The notes below the pieces were generated by a model that was not told the DNA's origin, did no database searches, and was given only the letters and a program-made list of their open reading frames with translations. A stretch of DNA of 8,774 bases from Rikenellaceae bacterium (GTDB taxonomy: Bacteria > Bacteroidota > Bacteroidia > Bacteroidales > Rikenellaceae), in NCBI GenBank assembly GCA_021203585.1, contig JAJQAW010000242.1, positions 1 through 8,774 on the forward strand, in the 5' to 3' direction. Made by a program: the position numbers and the translations under genes. Positions 1-7,242 of this stretch are shown here, piece by piece. Each line of letters starts with the position of its first letter. The first letter of the stretch is position 1.

Positions 1-72
1 CCGCTGTTGTTCCAGAAAGGCTTGCATCGCTTCGCGCAGGGACCCGTCCTCTTCGATGATCAGTATTTTCAT
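1..72 (-). CDS. Response regulator, N-terminal fragment (cut by window edge)
   Basis: The 24 visible codons read MKILIIEEDGSLREAM and then AFLEQQ-like residues. This is the first beta strand, acidic pocket and start of helix 1 of a CheY-like receiver domain, as in OmpR-type or NtrC-type response regulators. The acidic residues E7, E8 and D9 would help bind Mg2+ near the phospho-acceptor Asp, which lies outside the window together with the output domain, so the subfamily cannot be told. The start is the ATG at 70-72; the short purine stretch AAAGG lies about 9 bases upstream. The gene is divergent from the dipeptidase fusion gene, with 86 bases between them. The family call rests on a short stretch but the pattern is characteristic. 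Confidence 0.75.
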   Translation of the reverse strand, partial: MKILIIEEDGSLREAMQAFLEQQR

Positions 73-130
73 CCGTGCTACCTTTTTGCAAATAAAAAAA
101 AGAATTATTAATCCAACGGGAAGAAATCAT

Positions 131-138
131 TAACTTTG
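131..138 (+). promoter_or_regulatory. Putative Bacteroidetes -7 box (TAACTTTG)
   Basis: TAACTTTG fits the Bacteroidetes sigma-ABfr -7 consensus TAnnTTTG exactly and lies 20 bases before the ATG at 159. No convincing -33 TTTG is seen 19-21 bases upstream; that stretch is AT-rich. It would give a very short leader for the C26-M19 gene. The match may be chance. Confidence 0.35.
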
Positions 139-158
139 ATTCCTGTATACGTTAAATC

Positions 159-1930
159 ATGGACACGGTTTTTACCCATTTTCATTCGGCTTCCGAGGGT
201 GCTCGGCCGCGCGGCGAGCGATTCGGCCAACCCGTGATCGGACTTTCGGTTCATATCGATCGGGGAAACTCCCAATTACACGAGGCATACATCCGTTCGG
301 TACTGGATGCCAGCGGCATACCGTGGTTGATACCGGCCCTTACGGATGCCCACGCGCTTCGGGAAATCACGGACCGGATCGACGGATTGATTCTGACCGG
401 AGGCGGGGATGTACAGGGGAGATATTTCGGAGAAGACACGCTGCCGGATTTGACGGATACCGATTCCTTGCGGGATGCTTACGATTTTTTACTGCTGCGC
501 CTGGCTTCGGACCGTCAGATTCCCGTCTTGGGAATTTGCCGGGGCGCCCAGGTGCTCAATATTGCTTTCGGGAGGACCATTTGGCAGGATATACCTTCCC
601 AGTACCCGAAAAAACCTGTGATCACCGTATTTTATCTCCTCGGGAAAAGCCGGTTCATCCGGTTCGTTTGCAAGAAGGCACGTGGCTTCACCGGATTTTC
701 GGACAGCCGGTGGTCGAGGTGAACTCCCGTCATCACCAGGCCATAAAGACCGTAGCGCCGGGATTCCGCGTAGCGGCGGAATCTCCCGACGGAGTGGTCG
801 AAGCCATCGAGGCTTATCCGGACTACCGGATGATGGGCGTGCAATGGCACCCGGAAAATATGGCGGCCGAGGGCGGAAGCCAGGAAATGAAAGCGTTATT
901 CGAATTTTTCGTGGGGGAGGCGCGGTTGTTCCAACGGACCAAAGCGATCCACCGGCGGCATCTGATTGTCGATTCTCACTGCGATACCCCGATGCTTTTT
1001 GCCCGGCACGCCGTGGATATCGGCCGCCGGGAGGCGGTGTGTCAAAACCGATCTGACCAAAATGACCGAGGGACATGTGGACGCGCTTTTTACGGTTGCC
1101 TATCTTCCCCAGGGTACTTGCGATCCGAAGGGACACGCGGCCGCGAAGGCCCAGGCGCTGGAATCATTGGATACCATGCGAAAGCAAATCGATGCCCACC
1201 CTGCGCTGGTCGGTCAGGCCGTCCGTTTTTCCGAAGCGCAGCAGCTGAAGCGGGAGGGCCGCAAAGCCCTCTTTCTCGGATTGGAAAACGGGTATGCCTT
1301 GGGCCGGGATTTAGCCGCTTTGGAGGAATTTCGGAACAAGGGCGTAGTCTATGTAACCTTATGTCATAACGGCGATAATGCGATTGGCGATTCGGCTCTC
1401 GGGACGGCGACGCATGGAGGATTAAGTCCGTTCGGCCGGCAGGTGGTGCGTCGGATGAATCGGCTGGGAATGGTCATCGATCTCTCCCATGCGGCTTCGG
1501 ACACTTTCTACGATGTGTTGGAGGAGAGCCGGCATCCGGTGATCTGTTCCCACAGTTCGGCCCGCGCTTTGTGCGATCATCCCCGTAACCTGACTAACGA
1601 ACAGCTCCGGGCCCTGGCCGCCAAGGGCGGTGTGGTTCAGGTTTGTTTGTACGGCGGATTTTTAGCTGCAGGACGGGAAGCTACCCTGGCGGACGCCGTA
1701 GCCCATATCGAACACATTGTCCGAATCGCCGGTATCCACAGTGTCGGAATCGGTTCGGATTTTGACGGCGGAGGGGGTATCCGAGGCTGTAGGGGGCCCA
1801 TGAATCGATCAACCTCACGGTAGAATTGTTGCGCCGGGGTTATTCCGAATCGCAACTGTCCCTAATATGGGGAGAAAACCTCAGACGCGTGGTCGATGCG
1901 GTACAACAGGATAGGGATTGTTTATCTTAA
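159..1930 (+). pseudogene. Fused gamma-glutamyl hydrolase (C26) and renal-type dipeptidase (M19), three frameshifts
   Basis: Restoring three single-base errors gives one 590-residue protein. Residues about 25-255 are a class I glutamine-amidotransferase-like peptidase C26 (PuuD/gamma-glutamyl hydrolase family): GGGDV near 81, nucleophile C127 in GICRGAQ, and H231/E233 in VQWHPE. Residues about 265-585 are a peptidase M19 (membrane dipeptidase) domain with all metal ligands: H274 and D276 (HCD), bridging E376 (GLENG), H444 (DLSHA), H465 (CSHSSAR) and D534 (GSDFDG). The spacing of the last three (21 and 69 residues) equals that of human DPEP1. Expected activities are hydrolysis of gamma-glutamyl amides and of dipeptides. 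There is no signal peptide, so it is probably cytoplasmic. Lesions: a base missing near 606-614 (CCCGAAAAAA), an extra base near 1037-1041 (GTGTGTC), and a base missing near 1788-1796 (TGTAGGGGG); each shifts the frame while homology continues. The codons end at TAA 1928-1930, 10 bases before the SpmAB ATG, so the two are likely co-transcribed. The lesions are true decay or sequence errors. Confidence 0.85.
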
Positions 1931-1940
1931 TCATTCATTC

Positions 1941-3173
1941 ATGGCGCTCAATTATATCTGGATCGGTTTTTTTCTAACGGCTTTTGCCGTAGCGGCGGTT
2001 CGTTCGATCCTGCTGGGCGATACCCAGCTCTTTACGGATATCGTGAATGCGACTTTTGCTTCGGCCCGGACCGGGTTTGAAATCTCACTCGGTCTGACCG
2101 GGGTACTGGCCCTGTAGCTGGGAATTATGCGCATCGGGGAAAGAGGTGGTGTGATCGGAAGTTTTGCCCGGATTGCCGCCCCGTTGTTCGGCCGGCTTTT
2201 TCCCGAACTCCCCCGGGATCATCCGGTGGTGGGCAGTATGTTTATGAATTTTTCCGCCAACCTGCTGGAATTGGACAATGCGGCGACTCCGATCGGGCTG
2301 AACGTCATGAAGGAGCTGCAGGCGCTGAATCCCCGAAAGGACACGGCCAGCAATTCGATGATCATGTTTATGGCCATCAATGCCTCCGGATTGACCCTGA
2401 TTCCGATTACAATCCTGATGTACCGGGCTCAATTGGGTGCGGCGAATCCGGCGGATGTCTTCATTCCGATTCTGCTGGCCATGTTGACCTCGACACTTGT
2501 CGCGGTCACGTTGGTCGCTCTGCGCCAGCGCATTGATCTGCGGAATCGAGCGCTGCTCTTGCCGTTGCTCGGGATACTGGTTTTTATCGGAGCTATGGTG
2601 TTCCTGTTTCGCTCGCTGGACCGTCAGCTCCTTTCTACCTATGCGACCGCGGCCTCGAACATCCTGTTGGTCGGGATTATCGCGGGTTTTCTGGTCACCG
2701 GAATCCGGAAAAAAATCAACGTATACGAAGCTTTTATCGACGGAGCGAAAGAGGGGTTTACCACTGCGGTCAAGATTATACCCTATCTGATCGCCATTTT
2801 GGTGGGTATCGGAGTGTTCCGGGCTTCGGGAGCGATGGATCTGGTCATCGACGCGGTCCGTTGCGGGGTCGCGCTGCTGGGAGCTGACACCGAATGGGTG
2901 GGGGCCTTGCCGACCCTGTTGATGAAACCGCTCAGCGGGAGCGGCGCGCGCGGGATGATGATCGATGCGATGACCCATTACGGCCCGGATTCGCTGGTCG
3001 GCCGGCTCAGTTGCATCGCACAAGGATCGACCGATACCACCTTTTACGTGATCGCGCTGTATTTCGGCTCTGTAGGGGTAAAGAAAATCCGGTATATGCT
3101 CTCTTATTCTCTGTTGGCGGACCTGGCAGGAATGGTGGCGGCCGTGCTGCTGGCCTATGCTTTTTTCGGGTAA
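1941..3173 (+). pseudogene. SpmA-SpmB fusion (nucleoside-recognition/Gate domain) membrane protein with an in-frame TAG
   Basis: A 411-codon frame from ATG 1941 to TAA is read throughout apart from a TAG at codon 59 (2115-2117). The first half resembles spore maturation protein SpmA: NYIWIGFFL at the start, GLTGVLAL before the stop and LGIMRIGE after it, then NAATPIGLNVM. The second half resembles SpmB: GAKEGF, KIIPYLIAIL, PLSGSGARG and QGSTDTTFYV. Both carry the nucleoside-recognition (Gate) domain, and many hydrophobic helices indicate an inner-membrane protein. Bacteroidetes do not sporulate; the fused form is common there and its substrate is unknown to me. In homologues as I recall them the stop position is Trp (ALWLG), so TGG to TAG is a one-base change. 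If the stop is real, an ATG at 2127 could restart translation, but the first helices would be lost. It lies 10 bases after the C26-M19 gene, in a likely operon. Confidence 0.82.
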
Positions 3174-3302
3174 TCCGGAAAGAAGCTCTGCAGGGAGCGG
3201 GTAATGAAGCGGCCGGAACCCGGCTCACGGGGTGTTGCGGAAGGAGAAACGATCCGACAGCGGAATGCGGGCATGGATTGCTACCTGCTTTCAGGAAGGT
3301 CC

Positions 3303-3373
3303 AAAGGGCGTGTTCCTCGGCTGTGAGTCAAGGAATTAAAAAATTATTAGATTTATCGTAAGGGACGCCCTTT
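3303..3373. repeat. 9-bp perfect inverted repeat around a 53-base AT-rich segment
   Basis: AAAGGGCGT (3303-3311) and ACGCCCTTT (3365-3373) are perfect reverse complements. The second arm runs on into one more T. The enclosed segment is notably AT-rich and holds a short frame starting GTG AGT CAA and ending in TAA, reading VSQGIKKLLDLS. It could be a long-looped terminator after SpmAB, a regulatory leader for the pectate lyase, or chance. The surrounding 3174-3420 stretch shows no gene; a small hairpin GCCGG-AAC-CCGGC at 3212-3224 is not followed by a T-run. Confidence 0.35.
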
Positions 3374-3404
3374 TCCTGCACGCTTTCATATCATTACGAA
3401 AATT

Positions 3405-3412
3405 TACCTTTA
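3405..3412 (+). promoter_or_regulatory. Weak -7-like box (TACCTTTA) before the pectate lyase
   Basis: TACCTTTA matches seven of eight positions of TAnnTTTG and lies just before the first codons of the lyase. No clear -33 element is seen. The leader would be almost absent, which makes this a weak call. Confidence 0.22.
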
Positions 3413-3420
3413 TTTATTGT

Positions 3421-4959
3421 TTGTTATGTGTAAAAAATCCTTTTTTTCCAGTCTGGGGCAAAACCCTCTTGTTGTTGGCTTTATGGAGTACAGGACTGAC
3501 CGTTGCGGCCCAAACCGGCTCCGTTGCCGCCATGCCGGAATCCGGTCAGATTCCCCCGCATCCACCCCGCCTTCCGGAAGGAGTGGTTCCGGCATTTCCC
3601 GGAGCTTGGGGCGCCGGGATGTTCACCACCGGGGGGCGCGGAGGAAAGGTCTTCGCGGTGACCAACCTCAATGACAGCGGTCCGGGAAGCCTGCGTGAAG
3701 CCCTGGAAGCGGAGGGACCCCGTATCGTGATTTTTCGGGTAGCCGGCACCATCGAGATCGACCGGGACCTGGATATCGATCATCCGGATATCACCATTGC
3801 CGGTCAGTCGGCTCCCGGAGACGGCATCTGTATTGCGGGAACACTAAACATCAATACGCATAACGTTATCGTGCGCCACCTGCGCGTTCGCCGGGGTGTG
3901 CCCATCGGCGGTCAGGGCGACGATAATATCGGAGGAAATCCACACCACCACGTGATTATCGACCACTGTTCGACCAGTTGGGGAATGGATGAGAACATCT
4001 CTCTTTACCGGCACATGCGGCCCTCCCTGGATGGAAAATCACAGGTCAAAGACCCTTCGGAGTATATTACGATTCAATGGACCATCTCTAGCGAAGCGTT
4101 GAATGCGCAGAATCATGCCTTCGGCGCTACATGGGGGGGCAAACCCTCCACCTTCCATCATAATCTGCTGGCCTGCAACACGGCCCGAAATCCCTCCATC
4201 GGTATGTCCGGCGCCTTTGATTTCCGGTACAATGTCCTGTTCAATTGGCGTCACCGGACCATAGACGGCGGCGATAAAACCTCCCTGATCAATTTGATCA
4301 ACAATTACTACAAACCGGGACCGGCCACCCAAGAAAATATGCGGGCTGTATTTACCCGTATCGAATCCCGGAGTATGTATTCTCCCGGCAATGCATGGGC
4401 CGAAGGAGATTGGTATCCCAAAGCGGAAAACCGTCCGGGAAAATGGTATGTAGCCGGAAACGTGATGGACGGGAATGAGGAAGTGACCCTGAATAATTGG
4501 GCCGGAATGCGGGGGCCGGAGCAATTGGCCCGTGTCAATACCCCGTTCGAAGGATGGCCGGTAGCGCCGCACGAAACGGCGGAAGAGGCGTTCGAATCGG
4601 TCCTGGCCAAAGTCGGTGCCACCTTACCCCGGCGCGATGCGGTGGATGCCCGCGTCGTCGAAATGGTACGCACCGGAAAGACCACCACGCCGACGGGAAT
4701 CATTAATGAAATCTCCGAAGTGGGCGGCTATCCGCCGCTGGGATTCGATCCGGCCGAACTGGAGTTGGATACCGACGGCGACGGAATGCCGGACTGGTGG
4801 GAAATTAAATACGGTTTCGACCCCAACGATCCTTCGGATGGCGCGCAGGACGCCGATGGGGACGGATATACCAACCTGGAAGAGTATCTCAACGGCACCG
4901 ATCCGCGCGAGTACATCGATTACCGCAACCTGGGCAACAATGTCGATACGATCAGTTGA
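3421..4959 (+). CDS. Secreted pectate lyase, PL1-like, with C-terminal calcium-binding repeats
   Basis: About 512 residues. A signal peptide (hydrophobic KTLLLLALW, then TVAAQ, likely cut after VAA) directs export, with no lipobox. The right-handed beta-helix lyase domain begins at AFPGAWGAG and shows VTNLNDSGPGSLREAL, the calcium-site region DHCSTSWGMDE (residues 181-191), and a TARNPSIG segment that probably carries the catalytic Arg. It would cleave polygalacturonate by beta-elimination. Residues about 450-495 hold two Asp-rich loops (DTDGDGMPD and DADGDGYTN), like thrombospondin type-3 or EF-hand calcium repeats often found on Bacteroidetes lyases. There is no type IX secretion tail. Start: the open frame begins at TTG 3421. 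A better start is ATG 3426 (MCKKSFFSSLG), which reaches the signal peptide only if one G of the GGGG at 3455-3458 is extra; the gene would then be 511 codons including the stop. No SusC/SusD genes are visible nearby. Confidence 0.88.
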   Translation: MLCVKNPFFPVWGKTLLLLALWSTGLTVAAQTGSVAAMPESGQIPPHPPRLPEGVVPAFPGAWGAGMFTTGGRGGKVFAVTNLNDSGPGSLREALEAEGPRIVIFRVAGTIEIDRDLDIDHPDITIAGQSAPGDGICIAGTLNINTHNVIVRHLRVRRGVPIGGQGDDNIGGNPHHHVIIDHCSTSWGMDENISLYRHMRPSLDGKSQVKDPSEYITIQWTISSEALNAQNHAFGATWGGKPSTFHHNLLACNTARNPSIGMSGAFDFRYNVLFNWRHRTIDGGDKTSLINLINNYYKPGPATQENMRAVFTRIESRSMYSPGNAWAEGDWYPKAENRPGKWYVAGNVMDGNEEVTLNNWAGMRGPEQLARVNTPFEGWPVAPHETAEEAFESVLAKVGATLPRRDAVDARVVEMVRTGKTTTPTGIINEISEVGGYPPLGFDPAELELDTDGDGMPDWWEIKYGFDPNDPSDGAQDADGDGYTNLEEYLNGTDPREYIDYRNLGNNVDTIS

Positions 4960-4990
4960 TCGGCGCGTGCTCACCGCTCGGTTCGACCCG

Positions 4991-5028
4991 AAAAAAGGCT
5001 GTCTCCCGCTACGGAAGAGAGCCTTTTT
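4991..5028. terminator. Bidirectional rho-independent terminator between convergent genes
   Basis: AAAAAGGCT (4992-5000) pairs perfectly with AGCCTTTTT (5020-5028), and GTCTCC/GGAAGAG extends the stem imperfectly around a CGCTAC loop. A-run and T-run flank the stem, so it can stop transcription from both sides. It begins 32 bases after the pectate lyase stop. The GH2 gene ends at 5207 on the other strand. Confidence 0.8.
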
Positions 5029-5190
5029 CAGCGGATCGGTACAAGGTTACCCGGAAGTAAATACGAATCGAGTGCGGCGCAGACAGTCCGTAGAAGACCG
5101 GACCTAAAAACGCCGCAGACCCGCGCGCCCGAAAATTCGGTCCGCTGCATGACCGCTTCGTCCGGACCGGAGCTACCCGCTCGGCGTTAT

Positions 5191-5205
5191 GCCCGGATTC
5201 CGGGC
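5191..5205. repeat. Short GC hairpin directly after the GH2 stop codon
   Basis: GCCCGG-ATT-CCGGGC forms a six-pair stem with a three-base loop, starting one base past the GH2 stop on the minus strand. It has no T-run, so it is not a full intrinsic terminator, but could slow polymerase or protect the mRNA 3' end. The rest of 5029-5190 shows no gene or clear signal. Confidence 0.35.
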
Positions 5206-5206
5206 C

Positions 5207-7234
5207 TTAATGAATGCGGCGGGTGCGGCGCAGGGTGATCTCGGTCTTATCGAAAAACGTCCGGTCCGCGTGAGCCGAAATCTGGTTCTTTCCCTCCTGC
5301 AATTCGACCCCTTCCCACCGGAAAATGCCGTGGGTCCCGGTGCGGCTTCCCTGCGAACGGCCGTTGACGAAGAGTTCCACTTCGGCCCGGTTCGAATAAA
5401 CGGTCAGGGTTTGTACCGGTTCCGAGCGCTCGTCCCACCGTTTGCCGGCAATGTGTACGAAGGGTTCGAGCGAATTCCAATTGGCTTTGTAAAAATAAAA
5501 GGCATCTTTCCGGTCCTTGCGGTCATAACTGACCAATCCGAAATTGCAAACCCCGGGTGTATCTCCGCCCCGGTAATTGACCTCCCCGAAATCGAACATC
5601 GAATGGATGAAAGCGCCCCATACGGCGGGATATTTTAATAGGATCGAATAAAATTGTTCGTGGTAATGCGTTTGCCACCGCTCCGGATGCAGGCGTTCCC
5701 GAGGGTCCGGCCGTCGAAGGGTATCCGATTGGTGGATCAAGGAGCCCCCGGCGCCATATTCCCCGATGCAGGATCGAAGTTCTTTCCAGTTGCGGGTCAA
5801 TTGGCTAAGCCAAACGTTTACATCCGAAACTTGTCCTTCCTGCCAGCCCAAATACTGGCTCCAACCGATGGCATCGGTTACGAAATTGATCGCTCCGTCC
5901 TGGTTGCTGGAAGCAATCGTCTGACGTGTCGGATCGAGTGTCCGGGCCCATTGATTCAATTCCCGGATGTAAGGAACCGGATCGTCCGAACCGCGCGTCT
6001 GGATGTTGGAAAAAATACCCCAAAACAGTACGGAGGTGTTGTTGTACCGTTGCAGTATCATTTCCGTAAGCTGTTGCCGGCCGTTTTCGTGAAAGGAGGG
6101 TTTGGCGATATAACCGTTGTCCGCGCCGAATTCCGGAGCGGTAAATGGGATTTCACTCCACACGATCACTCCGTACCGATCGCACAGGCGGTAAAAATAG
6201 GGATCGTGCGGGTAATGGGTCATGCGCACCGCATTGGCCCCCATTTCTCGGATCAGCGCGAAATCTTCCTCGTGCATTCGGTGGTGATAGGCGTTTCCGG
6301 CATTGCTGCGGTCTTCGAAACGGGTAACGCCATGGATCGGATAAACCCGTCCGTTGAGGGTAAAGCTGCTCTCCGGATCGATTTCCCAATAGCGTAATCC
6401 CATCGGGATGGTCAGCGAATCGAGCAATTGGTCCCCTTCTTTGAGTTCCAGGTGAAAGTGGTACAGAAAAGGATCGTACACGCCATGCCACAAGCGCGGT
6501 TGAGGGATGGTCACCGGAATATCCCCCGATCCGGCCCCCTTATCCGCTTTGATGCGGCTCGATTGGGAGGCCACTACCGCGTCGGTTTGGGGATCGATGA
6601 CCGACAAAGAGACCGTATAGTTGGCGTTTTTGGAAGCCGTGATTTTTACGGCGGCACTCACGCGGGCTTCCTGGTGGGTTACGGAGTTCTACCGGAGGTA
6701 GATTCCGTCTGAACTAAAGTCGTTCAACGCAAAATGGGCCTGATCCACCACGATCAGTTCCACATCGCGGTAGATCCCTCCGTAAATATTGAAATCGCTG
6801 TTAATCGGCATAAAATCCAGTTGCGGCGAGTTGTTGACCCGCACCCAGATATTGTTCGAAGCGCCCGATTTCAGGAAGGTGGTGATTTCATAAGTTACGG
6901 CGGTATAACCGCCCTTGTGTTCCCCTACGTATTGACCGTTGACAAAAAGGTTGGCCGCGTTATTGATGCCGTAAAAACGGATGAATATCCGTTTCTCGCT
7001 CCATTCCTGGGGAATATCTACCTCCTTGATGTAATTGGAAAGACCCCGATTGTACTGGAGCCGAATGCTCATGACGTCGTAATTCCAGGTATGCGGAAGA
7101 TCGACCGTAGAACGGGACCGTAAATCGGAGGTATAGGAAAATTGCCAGTTGCGGTTCAAATTGATGACCTCCCGGGCCTGGGCGCTGTACAGGATCGGTA
7201 GGACCGCCAGCAGGAAAAACAGCATTCTTTTCAT
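5207..7234 (-). pseudogene. Secreted GH2 beta-galactosidase-like glycoside hydrolase with an in-frame TAG
   Basis: One 676-codon frame runs from ATG 7232-7234 to TAA, broken only by TAG at codon 182 (6689-6691). Residues 1-20 are a signal peptide ending SAQA. Then follow the GH2 sugar-binding (jelly-roll) domain (LNRNWQF, DLPHTWN, FYGINNAANLFVNGQYVG, YGGIYRDVELI), an Ig-like domain, and the TIM barrel from LNGRVYPIHGVTRFEDR through ANAVRMTHYPHDPYFYRLCD and IVWSEIPF. The nucleophile is probably E492 in GEYGAG. The place of the usual acid/base Asn-Glu pair reads FSNI (S409, N410), so the general acid appears absent. A C-terminal Ig-like domain (AEVELFVNGRSQG) closes the protein. The stop stands where GIYL-R-Q is expected, a CAG to TAG change. 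If real, the product is a 181-residue fragment, unless a GTG at 6659-6661 restarts. It lies 8 bases after era, so it depends on era transcription. The linkage cleaved cannot be told. Confidence 0.83.
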
Positions 7235-7242
7235 ACCGTAAT

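Noticed and set aside
489..1136. Long minus-strand open frame under the C26-M19 gene
   Set aside because: The translation is rich in Arg and Pro, shows no family motif and opposes a region with clear catalytic motifs; it is a shadow of the plus-strand gene.
2085..3023. 312-codon minus-strand frame opposite SpmAB
   Set aside because: Composition is dominated by Gln, Asp, His and Arg, the complement of hydrophobic codons; no domain is recognisable.
3212..3224. GCCGG-AAC-CCGGC hairpin as a terminator for the SpmAB gene
   Set aside because: The five-pair stem is not followed by a T-run on either strand.
5072..5233. 11-bp direct repeat GTGCGGCGCAG at 5072-5082 and 5223-5233
   Set aside because: Flanks do not match, one copy encodes part of the Arg-rich GH2 tail, and the length is compatible with chance in GC-rich DNA.
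5654..6397. 247-codon plus-strand frame opposite the GH2 gene
   Set aside because: It mirrors the strongly conserved TIM-barrel coding region and has no motif of its own.
2115..6691. TAG codon reassignment or suppression as an explanation for both in-frame stops
   Set aside because: The two sites call for different residues (Trp and Gln), and single-base frameshifts nearby point to decay or error instead. No suppressor tRNA gene is visible.
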